64,000 nt of DNA from Physcomitrium patens (GCF_000002425.4 NC_037266.1:8411818-8475817), one strand, 5' to 3'; shown: positions 13,923 to 25,541, counted from the stretch's first letter. Notes: generated from the letters alone by a model not told the origin. A program made the numbers and translations.

Positions 13923-14209
13923 GTATATTTTTTCTACGGTAAGTATATAATTAAATTGATGTTAAATTTATATTGTTTTAATTCATATATTTATTTACAT
14001 TAATAAAAGATCAGCTATTATATTAATAACAAAGAATATTTCATAATAAAGATTAAAATAAGGATAGGATAGACCGTATTTGGTAGCTTTTCATCTTAGA
14101 GACAAGTGAGAATCATCTTGGAGATAATTGAGATATATTTGGAGATATCTTTGAAACATCTTGATGATATTTTTGAGATATTAGAGTGACTTAAAAGAAT
14201 AAGGATGTA

Positions 14210-15277
14210 AAAAGCTAGGAAAGATATAATTAAAAATATATGGTTCAATTATCAAAGAAAAGAATACAAACAAAAATATTAATTGCAACTAATGACAATC
14301 CTTTGATGACATTGGTTTCTATAGAGTTTCTTTAGTATTAATGATTTCTATAGATGAAATCTTAATAATCAGAGCATAACTTCTAATATCTTTTTTTGCT
14401 TGCATTTTCTTATCTAGTCCTTTTGGAATAAAGAATGAGATTTGGCGTGTTCAAAATCTTTTTTTTGTAAGTAATCTAATTCACTAATTAAATTTTGAAT
14501 TCAATTTCTTTTTTATTATTTTGCTATCTATTGAATGTATTTAATTTCAAAGCCCTCTAATTTCTTTTGGATTTTTTTGTATTCTTATACCATGGATTTA
14601 TATGATTATCATTTATTGTTGAGAAATACATCTTTATAATGCTAGAAAAATCTATTCATCATACAATTGATCTTCTTGCTGATTTCATGGTAGAGCTATC
14701 ACCTTCATAAAGGCAAGCACTTCAAAAGGTTGAATAAATTTTTTTTATAACTTTTGACTATAATTCATTGTTTTATCTTATAAATATAATAATTAAAACT
14801 GAAATTTAGACAAAGTTGTAATCTTAGATAGATGTCTCTTTTCTTTGGAGACTTTGTAAAATTTATCATTTTTAGAGACATTTTGTTAGCTGCATCCTTG
14901 AATAGTCAATTTTGGATATGATAAACATGGACTCACTAAGATATTTGCAAAATATTTGAAGTGTGTAAAGGTATCTATCTTTTAAAGAATAAATTGAAAC
15001 TCAGATGGTATACTTATGATAATATTTAAAGCTTGATATTGATTCTCTTATTGAATCTCCTTCTTGCTCTATCAATTGTATTGGATTGTATAGCCTCTTT
15101 AATTGCATGTTTGGTTTTTGATACCTTTATAGTTTGTTTTCTTTCTTGAGCCCATAATACAACTTGTTGACAAGCTTTTAGTCATTACTTGATTTGCTTT
15201 TGTAATCCTTAACAAATCTCTTCTAGGTGCCAATCTCTTATGTATTAAATCATAAGCGAATTTTTGAATTTTTAGAT

Positions 15278-15334
<57 letters not shown>

Positions 15335-18300
15335 TGTAACTTAATTTTAATAAATATGATACTTACATGATTCTATAATTTTGAATCATTTTTTAGTAAT
15401 TTATCTTTTATTGAATACTATCATTTGTATATAATGTGTTAATGAAGATTTTTATTTATTTATTTCTTTTACTATTTTAAAATTTAATTTGATCTTATAT
15501 TTATTGAATTTGATTTTTTTAGATTTTTTATTAGAATATTGACTAATTGCTCATCTATAGAGATAAAATTAATTTTAATTATTCTCAAGTCCATTTTTTG
15601 TTTAGTAAAATGCCAATCTACCTTGAAATATTCTTCTTAATTGTAGAACATAAGATTCTTTGACACCTTAATATTGCTTTGATTATCATAGAAAATACTA
15701 TTGAATTGCTTGCTTTCAAACTCAAGTTCTTGCATAAGTTTCATAAGCCATATTTCCTTATATGTCGCTTTTGCTAATGATGTATATTATGATTTACATG
15801 AAGACCTTAAGATTAAACTTTGTTATCTTAAGCTCCATGAAATTGAGATTTGTTCTAGTAGAAAAAAATATGCACTTGTAGAAATCATATCATCTAAGTC
15901 ACTTGCATAATTGTTGTTTGAAAAATCACTTGAAAGATTTTTTTTTTCCTTTTAGTAATCAAAGTCCTAATAAGGAGGTTTTATACACATATTGTATAAT
16001 GTTTTGGGAACTTTAGAGGTGTTATTATTGGAGCCCATGCATATAGCAACAAGAGAGTAGGACAAAAAACTCAAGATCTATATAAATCTTGATGAAGTAA
16101 TTAAACTTGTTGATAAGGCCTCAACAGAAGTATTTATGGCTAGATGGAATATCTATATCTTTTGATATGCAAATAAAAACATAGAAAGGAATATGTGAAG
16201 GGATGCAATTGACTATAGAATAGTTAGTAAAAATTGATTTAGCATAGTCTTCTTAATGAAGAAGAATGCCTTAATTAGTTTGACTAAATTGAAATTCAAA
16301 AAAATTATATATAAAGTTAAGATTGGTTATTTTATAAACAAAGTTGAGATTGTGTTTTAATTGATTGATTCTAAGCTAATCTGACCTTGTAACTAGTAGG
16401 GCCCTAAAATGATGTTTATACAATATTTAGAAGGATTTTTGAGATAATAGTTGTTTAGTTTCTATTATGTTGGTTTTGTATTAATTACATACTATTGATC
16501 CAAATATTTATAGCTATAAGATGTCAAGCTTTTGAATAGTGAACAATTCATAAAGGATCTTGTCTAACCATCTCTTGAAGGGGCGCAAATTGATAATAAC
16601 ACATGTAACTTTGATATTGTCAATCTATAGTTTTTTAAGTAAATCACCATTAACTAATATATATCTTATATTATCTAATAATAATCAATTTTTTCTTTTA
16701 GCTATACTATTATGATAAAATTTATATGATTAAATAAATTATTGTATATTGTTTGTTGTATAGTATGCATTGAGTTCTTAAGAAATAAATTCACCATAGT
16801 TATTGGATTTAAAGATAAAGAGTTTTTTTCTTGTATCATTCTTCACATCTTCATGAAATAATCTAAAAGACTTGAAGGTCTGATTCATATGGCTTAAAAA
16901 ATATATCTATATCTTTTTATCTATAAATATTAAAAAAAATTGGTTCTTCCAATAGATTTTACTTAAAATAGACCTACTACATTATTATAGATTAATTCTA
17001 AGTTTTTTTTTTATTTTTATAGTTCTTAATTTTGATATGTTTTTTATTTTTATTTTTCTTAATTTTAAAGCAACTAAAGCATTATGTGTTACTAATGATT
17101 ATATTTGGCATTTTTTTTCTTGTTACAAAATCCATCATCCTTCTCATTCTTTGATAGAAATAATATCTTGATTGCTTATATTACAACATAGCCTTTGATA
17201 AATTGGTTCTAATACAAATTAGAACTTGATCTATAATACATGTTAAGATCTTAAAATAAAGACTGATTATTTCACTTTCTAAACAATAAAAGATCCATCT
17301 ATCTAGTTATAACTATTAAAACTATACATATTAAACTTTTACAGGGCAAATTTTTTTATTCAATTCTAAATTTTTTATTTAATAAATGGCTAATAATATA
17401 TATATATATAGTAAATAAAAAATATCATTGATGGTTTGTATTTTTTTAGAAGAAAGATAAATTGTAACATTTTCAACACATGTAATACTATGCTTTTGAC
17501 CACCTGCAAATGTTATTTTGGTACTACTATTTGATTGAGTGGATGAAAAAATAGATGCATCTTTTGAAATATAATGTATTGCATTCAAATTTAGATACCA
17601 CAAGGTTTGTGTTTATTATGCTTCTACAATTTTGATCTCTACTAAGTATGCTTTTGCAACTTGTAATCTTAAGCCATCATCTTTGTCTTGTCCATCCTTG
17701 TAATGATCGTTTTGTTTCTTGTCTTGAGGTTCTAACTCCATGTTGTAGATTTGTACATAGAAATTTTTTCTTTTGCAATCATAAATTTTGGACTGTATTT
17801 TTTAAATTAAAATCTATAATTTCTTTCTATTTTCTTTCAAATTTATCAATTTTAGATCAATTATTAGATTACGATAGTATTTTATAATTTTGTATCTATC
17901 ATTATTATAATAATGTGTGTTTCTATGATATAAGTAAGATCCACTTGAATGCAAGTGATATCTTTTCAAGTTATAATAATTCGAGCTTCCATAAGATTAA
18001 TTATAATTCCTTTAGCTATTATAATTAGCTTGGTATAAATAATTGCCACTATTGGTGTTTTGATGGTCTATATTTTCTAACTTACATGATATCTCTTCAT
18101 TTATTATATAATTCTTGAGCTTTATATATATCAATAGTTTTTTTTTGCAAGTATCATTGTTTTGACTACTTCATATTCTTTAGGAATTTTTTTCAATATA
18201 TAATATATTACTATGTTCTTTGATAATGCAACATTCACTTTGTCTAACAATTTTGCTACCTTTTTCATATCAATGAAGTATTCATTCATATTACTAGTGC

Positions 18301-18955
18301 TAGATTTTTTGATGCTAAAAAATTTATTGATTAAGAAAACTTTACAAGGATTGCTATTTGACTTTTATTAAAACTTCAATATAATCCAACACTAATATGA
18401 GTCTTAGAATTGTTTCAACAGCTTCAAAGCTATATTCTTTGAGTTGTTGTTGAAGATTTTCATCACCTATTATCATTCTCATATTTCTTAATATAACATC
18501 ATGGAACTTGGTGTTGTAGTATAATAATAATATAAGCCATCTTGCTATAATATATTTCTCATTCAATAGGTTCAAATAATGTAGTTGTTAATTCTTATTA
18601 AATTATAAGGTTTGGAGATCATAGAGTTTTTTATTCTAGAAACATATGTATTAATTGTACTTACTACTAACATAGATTTAGTTGAAATCCATAAAATAGA
18701 TTAAATTTTTAAAAAATTCTATAATATAAGAAAAAACTATTTGGCCTTTTGATTATACTTTGATACTATATAGAAAGTTACGAAAGAGAGTTGAAAATAT
18801 ACAATTCAATTATCAAAGAAAAAAATACAAATAAAAATACTAGTTACAGCCAATAGAAATCTTTTGGTGACATTGATTTCTATAAAGTTCTTTAAGTGCT
18901 AATAATTCCTATGGATGAAATCTAAATAATAAGAATATAACTTTCAATAGAGAAG
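14210..18955 (-). mobile_element. Decayed Ty1/copia element with LTR-like ends
   Basis: Two direct repeats, 14210-14395 and 18780-18955, share 'caattatcaaagaaaa', 'tgacattg(g)tttctata' and 'gatgaaatct'. They look like surviving LTR parts of one element. Between them, at 17379-17603 on the minus strand, is a decayed copia protease: WYLNLNAIHYIS (canonical WYLDSGATHH) followed by TKITFAGGQKHSI. The catalytic DSG has become NLN. The rest of pol is too mutated to delimit. A (TA)n tract lies at 15282-15330. Confidence 0.6.
15282..15330. repeat. (TA)n microsatellite
   Basis: A pure TA dinucleotide run inside the decayed copia element. Confidence 0.9.
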
Positions 18956-19640
18956 AGACACAAAGACATTATTGTTGTTTCTTTTATTTTGATTAAGAAT
19001 GATAGCAAATTTGAGTCTCAAATTAGAATCTATTGTGATTGTTTGGAGTCTTTGATTAAAGCAAGTTTTTTGAATAGTATTTAAGATAAGCATATTCATC
19101 TATATGCAAAGTTTAAGAAAAAAATCAAATCAAGGAAAAATAAAGTATTAAAAAAAAAGGAGATCTAGCAAGTTTGCAAGTCAAGAATAACAATTTTGAA
19201 TGGTCATAATTTGGTATCTATGAGAGCTATGGTTATGAGGATTAGAATATAGTTTTTTTTATTAAATTAAGAAAAAAAAAAGTTTTAAGTTATTATGATG
19301 TTTGATTTAGTAGACATACACAAAAGAATGATTAGATGTAGGATTGTAAAAAAAGAGTATTGATCAGAGAGTTAATTTAGGAGATTTACTTGCTATAAAT
19401 TATTTAATTAATAAATCACTTTGAAAATTAAAATATAAAAAAGAAATGAGTTATACAATCTATTACAAAAGATTTATAATTATTTTAATGATTTTATATT
19501 GAATTATATAAGTTCAAAATGAAGTAGGTTAGATTAGTTACAAATAAAGGATTTGAGTGATAATTTAATATAAATAAGTACAATGAGGAGGATAAAAATT
19601 AATTAGGACATACATAAGTAATAAAGACCTCTATGACTAC
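18956..19640. other. AT-rich DNA, unassigned
   Basis: No recognisable frame or element landmark was found between the copia-like repeat and the start of the decayed gypsy sequence near 19640. Confidence 0.5.
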
Positions 19641-19719
19641 TATATGCACATGTAGTAGTCATACATGGTTATTTGTTATCTTTTGAAGATGTTACATATG
19701 AAATTATTTCTTTAGATGT
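19640..19719 (+). mobile_element. Decayed gypsy copy (left part) split by the young element
   Basis: This flank of the intact element is itself gypsy protease DNA. 'agtagtcatacatggttatttg' and 'gaagatgttacatatgaaa' line up with 21703-21760 of the intact element (segment coding VEVIDGRPLSSGDVTHE). Its other half resumes directly after the young element at 26094. Confidence 0.8.
19715..19719 (+). repeat. Target site duplication GATGT (left)
   Basis: GATGT directly precedes the TG of the 5' LTR. It is repeated exactly at 26094-26098 after the CA of the 3' LTR. Five base pairs is the usual gypsy duplication length. Confidence 0.95.
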
Positions 19720-20271
19720 TGTCACGGCCATAATCATGTAAGCTAATAATTGCATATAGAAATAGGTAGAAGTAAGTAAAAGTAGATAAAAGTAAGTTAA
19801 TTCTATAATATTTAATATAGAAGCTTCCTAGAAACTTCCTAGACGCTGCTTTGACTTCATAGGTGTCTTTAATTGACTTTTTGGATTAGAAACGTGGTCA
19901 ACCAGTTGGCCATGTGCCACACATGTTGTTAGCTTGAAGATCAAGCTAACTATGTGGCCCACACGTAGAAAAACTTACCTTGTAAGTCAAGGCATGTGTC
20001 CTACAAAGTCAACACATATTGGAGGTCCTATAAAACGTCGCCACGTAGCCCCTAGTTAGATAGTATATATAGAGACAAGAGTGAAGGCTTCTTCACTCTT
20101 GTCAACTCCTTTCTTGCTTCTAGTCCAGGTTCAAGAGTCTTTAGTTTCTTGTCTTGTGGCAATAGCCATTCCAGTTTCCTTTTAATATACCTACTTGTTT
20201 ATATTTTGACTTATTATATCGAGATAGCCTTTTGGTGTATATTTTCCCTCATCGAGTCTTTGTCCTTGACA
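19720..20271 (+). repeat. 5' LTR of the chromovirus
   Basis: Begins TGTCACGG and ends CCTTGACA. U3 holds a perfect 10-bp hairpin at 19928-19950 (GTTAGCTTGA / TCAAGCTAAC). It also holds two GAAnnTTC palindromes at 19820-19827 and 19831-19838. A TATATATA box lies at 20064-20071, followed by a 13-bp hairpin at 20074-20103. The predicted RNA start is near 20095. Confidence 0.95.
20064..20105 (+). promoter_or_regulatory. LTR core promoter and start-site hairpin
   Basis: TATATATA at 20064-20071 would place the transcription start about 30 bp downstream, at or near 20095. A perfect 13-bp inverted repeat follows the box: GACAAGAGTGAAG at 20074-20086, loop GCTT, CTTCACTCTTGTC at 20091-20103. The predicted RNA begins ACTCTTGTCAA (20095-20105), which is complementary to the primer site after the LTR. 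The same array is present in the 3' LTR at 25886-25927. Confidence 0.6.
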
Positions 20272-20273
20272 GA

Positions 20274-20284
20274 TTGACAAGAGT
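20274..20284 (+). promoter_or_regulatory. Predicted primer-binding site, self-priming type
   Basis: TTGACAAGAGT starts 2 nt after the LTR end. It is the exact reverse complement of 20095-20105 in the LTR, the predicted 5' end of the element RNA. An 11-nt match of this kind is the hallmark of Tf1/sushi-type self-priming, where the RNA 5' end folds back to prime reverse transcription. A weaker alternative is AATATCAGAGC at 20292-20302, which resembles the initiator-tRNA-Met site TGGTATCAGAGC but lies about 20 nt from the LTR. Confidence 0.65.
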
Positions 20285-20484
20285 ACACTTACAATATCAG
20301 AGCTTTGTTTTTTCTTGAGTAAGAGTGGATTACCCCTTTTCTCTTGACAAGACATAAGCGTATTAGAAGTTTGTGGATTACCCACTTCTAAACTGATATT
20401 GTACTTAGTATCTTCTTTGTTATCAAGTCTTTCTTTTCTTTTGTCTTGAGCAATATCAAACAAATTTTTCTTCTTAGTGTCATT

Positions 20485-21489
20485 ATGGCAGAGCTTATTG
20501 AAATGAAGAGTGCAATGGCACAAATGCAAGAGCAAATGAGGGAGTTAACGCTTCCGATGCATCAACTCAATTCACCAACACAGGAAAGAACAAGAATAGC
20601 AGAAAGTAGGGATATAGAGATGATCGGAGCTGCTTCAACATCTACAACAAATCACGTTCCTTCTCCAATTGTACAACACCCTATAAGCACTAGAGAACCA
20701 AGAATTGCCTTACTTGAGAAATTTGATGGTACGAGATCAAAGTTTCAAGGGTTCATCAATCAAGTACAATTGGCAATTGAACTTCAACCGCAAAGCTATC
20801 CAACTCCAGGATCACAAGTCAGGTTTATTGGCACTCTACTTTTTGGTTCTGCATTATCGTGGTTTTCGTCTTTTCTTGAACAACGAAATCCAATATTGGA
20901 CAATTTGGAAGCTTTTTTGGCGGAGTTTCGATCTATGTATGGTGAACACGATGCAACTCGTGTTGCAACAAATAAGATCCGAATTCTGCGACAAGAAAAT
21001 CGCTCAGTAACAGTATATGCTTCACAATTTTGACAACTTACAATTGACATCAAGTAGGATGATGCTGCACTCATCAGTCAATTTCTTTATGGATTGCAAT
21101 ACGAAGTAAAGAAATTGATGCTCAACTTACCTGATCCTCAAACTTTGAGTCAAGCAATCGATTTTGCGGTAAAATGTGATAATCGACTTTTCGAATTTCG
21201 ATCCGAGAATCATTCACGGGAACCTCAACGTTATTACTCAATGGCAACATCAACATCTTTGCCAAACGTACATTCAGAAGTAGAAGACATGCAAATTGAC
21301 GCGGTACGTTTTAAACCCCTAACTGAGCAAGAAAAGATTCATCGTCGTCAAGAAGGATTATGTTTATATTGCGGAGAACCTAAGCACACTGCTCAACATT
21401 GTCCAAAGAAACGACGCAACTATAAAATGAGGGGTACGACGGTCAAAGAAGACAACATGTCAGAAAACGGATTCGTCCAGCTACAATAG
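20485..21489 (+). pseudogene. gag: gag of the chromovirus, two premature stops
   Basis: The frame starts at ATG 20485 (MAELIEMKSAMAQMQ) and runs 334 codons to TAG at 21487-21489. The N-terminus is a short Gln/Met-rich helix. The middle (about residues 73-210) is the retrotransposon capsid domain, with W and LxxF motifs such as GSALSWF and FLAEFRSMYG. A single zinc knuckle CLYCGEPKHTAQHC (CX2CX4HX4C) lies at 21361-21402 and would bind element RNA. Two in-frame stops interrupt it: TGA at 21031 (most simply from CGA) and TAG at 21055 (most simply from TGG). Both are transitions. The start fits the first Met after the leader; an upstream in-frame ATG at 20446 is possible. Confidence 0.9.
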
Positions 21490-24400
21490 GGACCGTGCAG
21501 CTGGAACCTTGTACAATTCCTAATGAAGGTCCTATCCTCTCCTCAGAACCCTCTCCTTGTTTTATAATAGACTTATATTTAGGACCTAAGAATTACAAAG
21601 CCTCTACTTTATTAGATTCGGGAGCCTCAGCATGTTTTTTAGATGAATAATTTGTTAAAAGTCGTAAAATACCCTTTGTACAGAAACCTAAACCAGTACA
21701 TGTAGAAGTCATAGATGGTCGTCCCTTGTCTTCTGGAGATGTCACTCATGAAACTCATCCTATAAAAGTAACAATAGACGGTCATGATAGCTACATAGCT
21801 TTTAACATAATTAAATCCCCGTCCAATCCAGTTATTTTAGGTTTATCTTGGCTAGAAAAATATAACCCTCGAAAAGATTGAAATTCGCGTAAACTTGACT
21901 TTTCCCAAAGCGTTATTAATAGTTCTACCAACCAAGTAAAAAATTATAAGTCTAGTATAGTAAAACCCGTACTGATAGGTGCAAAAGCATTTATACACGC
22001 AGCAAAAGAAGGATCAACTTTTGCTATTTATGCTGCACCTATTTTTGAAAACGTAAAGACTTTAATTGGCATTCCAAGTCAATATCAGGAGTATCAAGAC
22101 GTTTTTGAAAAAAAGAATGCAGATATTCTTCCTGAGCATCGCCCATATGATTGTTCAATCGACCTCAAGGAAGGAACTCAGCCACCATTTGGACCAATTT
22201 ACAGTTTATCGCAAGATGAGATGGCTGAACTCAAGACATATATTGACGAGAATTTAGCGAAGAATTTTATACGCCATTCAAAATCTCCAGCAGGAGCTCC
22301 AATTCTATTCGTAAAGAAAAAAGATGGATCTTTACGAATGTGTGTTGATTATCGAGGACTCAACAAGATCACAATCAAGAACAGGTATCCATTACCTTTG
22401 ATATCAGGACTCCTTGACCAGTTGAATCAAGCTAAGATCTATACAAAAATAGATCTAAGAGGAGCATATAATCTAGTACGGATCAAAGAAGGAGATGAAT
22501 GGAAGACTGCGTTTCGAACCAGGTATGGACATTTCGAATATAATGTCATGCCTTTTGGACTCACGAATGCACCAGCTGCTTTTCAACATCTCATGAATGA
22601 TGTATTTCGTGAATTCTTAGACAATTTTGTCGTTTGTTATCTAGACGATATCCTGATCTATTCTAAGAACGTCGAAGAACATGAAATACATGTTCGTCAA
22701 GTATTACAAAAACTTAGAGATACAGGATTGTACGCCAAGATGGAAAAGTGTGTATTTCACACTACTCAAGTTGACTTTTTAGGATACATCATTTCAAATG
22801 ATGGTCTCATGATGGATTCTAAGAAAGTCCAAATAATCATGGATTGGAAGATTCCAAGGACAGTAAGAGATGTCCAATGTTTCTTGGGATTTGCCAATTA
22901 CTATCGGATCTTCATCAAAGATTTCTCACGAGTTGCAGCTCCACTTACACGCTTGACTAGTAAAGATAAATTCCAATGGAATCAAGAAGCGGAAGCAGCA
23001 TTTGAAGCTTTGAAGACATCGTTTGTCTCTGCACCAGTCTTATATCGTGTTGATTTTTCCAAGGCATTTTTTATGGAAACAGATGCATCAGATTTTGCCT
23101 TGGGTGCAGTTTTATCACAAATGGGAACAGATGACAAACTTCATCCGATAGCTTTTCATTCAAGAAAATTCTCAGCAACCGAGATCAATTATGAGATCCA
23201 CGATAAAGAACTTCTTGTGATCGTGGATTCCTTTCAAGAATGGCGTCATTATCTAGAAGGCGCTTCTAGTCCAGTCACTGTGTATACAGATCACAAGAAC
23301 CTCGAGTATTTCATGTCAGCACGTGTGTTGAATCGTCGTCAAGCTCGTTGGAGTATGTCTTTGTCAAGATTCGAGTTCATTATCACTTATCGGCCAGGAA
23401 AACAACAAGGTTTGTTTGATGCCCTATCTAAACGTTCTTATTTTGCACCAAAAGAAGGAGATGCAGCTTTTGAGCAACAAAGAACGGTCCTCTTGAAACC
23501 AAAGCAATTTCATCTCTGAGCAATGAAATCAACATTGACTGTTGATTCAACTTTTCTCAAGCAAATCTAGTCCAGTATGTCCTCAGACCCTCTTGTTTAT
23601 GATATCGAGAATAATTCTTCCAAGTCTCATGATCCTTCTAAGTTCGAGTTCAAGAATAATCTATTATATTTTGAAGGATGCCTATATGTTCCAGAAGGAG
23701 AAGTACGTTTACGTGTTCTTCAAGCACGTCATGACTTTCCAGCAGCAGGGTACTTTGGATATATTAAGACTTTGGAACTCATATCAAGAGATTTTTGGTG
23801 GCCACAAATGTGGAAGTCAGTCAAAGACTTTGTACAATCATGTGATATTTGTTCAAGATCAAAAATTCCTCGCCATCGACCTTACGGACTTCTTCAGCCA
23901 TTACCTATACCAGAACAATCATGGTCTTCTGTTTCTATGGATTTCATCACAGATCTTCCAAGCTCAAGATCTTATGATTCTATATTTGTGATAGTAGATT
24001 GTTTCACCAAGATGGCACATTTTGTGCCATGTACAAAATCTATCACAGGTGAAGAAACAGCTAAGCTTTTCATTGATAATATCTATCGCTATCATGGATT
24101 ACCTAAAGATATCATATCAGATAGGAGAACTCAATTTGTGTCAAGATTTTGGAGGACCCTTTTCAAGATTTTAAAAGTGGACATAAAGCTATCTTCGGCT
24201 TTCCATCCTCAAACTGATGGACAAACAGAGCGCGTAAACTAAGTCTTGGAGCAATATTTAAGGTGTACTATTAACTACCAACAAGATGAATGGACAACCC
24301 TTCTACCATTGGCAGAGTTTGCTTATAATAATACGGTACATTCTTCCACGCAACAAACACCTTTCTTTGCCAATTATGGCTATCATCCACGACTTGATAT

Positions 24401-24983
24401 TTTTGATTTTTCAAAAGTTGATAATCCTGCAGCAGAAGATATGGCAAATCGGTTGTCAGAGTTACATGCAATAATGAAGACGCAATTGAAGGAAGCTCAA
24501 GAACGACAAAAGATAAACGCAGATCTATATCGTAAGGAGCAACCACAAATCAACGTGGGTGATAAGGTATGGCTACTTCGTCGCAATATCAAGACTACTC
24601 GACCTTGTGACAAGTTGGACTATCGTAGGCTTGGCCCCTTTTCTGTTTCTGAACAGATCAACCCAATTGCATATCGGTTACATCTACCGGAGTCAATGAA
24701 GATCCATCCTGTATTCCACGTGTCTCTTCTTGAACCATATAAGACAGTGGATATAGAAGGAAGAAGACAAATGCCACCGCCTCCTATAGAAGTAGATAAT
24801 AATGAAGAATTTGAGGTGGAAGAGATATTAGACTCAAGGCGGCGCCGAAATAAGCTGGAATATCTTGTTCATTGGCGCGGATATGATATTAGTAAACGCA
24901 CATGGGAGCCATCCAGGAATCTAGGAAATGCATCAGCTAAAGTCAAAGTTTTTCATCAACGACATCCATCAAAATTAAGATGA
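21426..24983 (+). pseudogene. pol: pol of the chromovirus: protease-RT-RNase H-integrase-chromodomain
   Basis: One frame, -1 relative to gag and overlapping it by 64 nt, stays aligned from 21426 to TGA 24981-24983. Protease: LLDSGAS at 21609-21629. Reverse transcriptase: catalytic YLDD at 22638-22649. RNase H: METDASD near 23073-23094. Integrase: zinc region near 23724-23860, then catalytic Asp near 23941, Asp near 24121 (ISDRRTQF) and Glu near 24230 (TDGQTERVN). Chromodomain: about 24809-24960 (VEEILDSRR...YLVHWRGYD...TWEPSRNL). In-frame stops at 21648 (TAA), 21879 (TGA), 23517 (TGA), 23568 (TAG) and 24240 (TAA) break it. The integrase zinc finger has GYFG where GHxG is usual, so the second His is lost. 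ISDRR replaces the usual SDRG. Confidence 0.92.
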
Positions 24984-25077
24984 AAATCTCTCTTATAAAA
25001 GAGACAAGATTGAGGCAAGATAACATTCAATTTCCTATCCTTGTTTGTAACTTCTTTGCATTTGTGACGCTAATTAG

Positions 25078-25500
25078 ATGGAGAGCCAACAACCAGCGGA
25101 TTCAACTCAAGAACCTTCGTTTGCTGACCTGCTGGACGAGACATTACGATTGTCACAACCTTCAAGACGACGCAATCAAGATGAAGATCTTCAAAAACGA
25201 CATGTTCTTCCTCGAACAGATGGTGAGATACAACGCGTTTGGTATCACGATTTGGGAAGGGACTCTCGATGTTTGGTGATTTTGCTAGAGGTAGGAACAA
25301 CTCCTGATGGTGTTCCGAATATTCTATTCGAAGGAAGTTACGAAGGCCTCAACAATGATCAAATAACTGGGTGGTCTTCCCGCCCTGGTATGGGACACTA
25401 CCGATGGTTGAGAGGCCCTATCAATGATCTTCGAAGAGAACAGAGATCAGAGTATGTGGCGAATACAATTCGTCGCATCATAGATTTCCTCAACATATGA
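25078..25500 (+). CDS. Extra 140-residue ORF between pol and the 3' LTR, unknown function
   Basis: An intact frame starts 95 bp after the pol stop and ends 28 bp before the polypurine tract. The protein begins MESQQPADSTQEPSFADLL. The first half is polar and rich in Asp, Glu, Gln and Arg (residues about 1-50). The second half is more ordered-looking (WYHDLGRDSRCLVILLEV, GWSSRPGMGHYRWLRGP) and ends in a basic-amphipathic segment. I see no signal peptide, membrane segment, zinc finger or fusion-peptide pattern, so it does not look like an envelope protein. It has no stop although gag and pol have seven. A decayed version lies in the same place in the old minus-strand copy (33288-33560), so it belongs to the family and is not a random capture. 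It would probably need a spliced or subgenomic RNA, or reinitiation, to be expressed. Confidence 0.7.
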   Translation: MESQQPADSTQEPSFADLLDETLRLSQPSRRRNQDEDLQKRHVLPRTDGEIQRVWYHDLGRDSRCLVILLEVGTTPDGVPNILFEGSYEGLNNDQITGWSSRPGMGHYRWLRGPINDLRREQRSEYVANTIRRIIDFLNI

Positions 25501-25527
25501 TGACCGCTCCTCGTGGAACTCGTCTCT

Positions 25528-25538
25528 AAAAGGGGGGG
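25528..25538 (+). other. Polypurine tract
   Basis: AAAAGGGGGGG lies 3 nt before the 3' LTR. This is the standard primer position for plus-strand DNA synthesis in LTR elements. Confidence 0.9.
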
Positions 25539-25541
25539 TAA

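Noticed and set aside
20292-20302. Initiator tRNA-Met primer site as the main primer
   Set aside because: Not excluded, but it lies about 20 nt from the LTR end and matches imperfectly, whereas the 11-nt self-complementary site starts 2 nt after the LTR.
25078-25500. Extra ORF as an envelope gene
   Set aside because: No signal peptide, no transmembrane segment, no furin-like site or fusion peptide. The position alone is not evidence of an envelope function.
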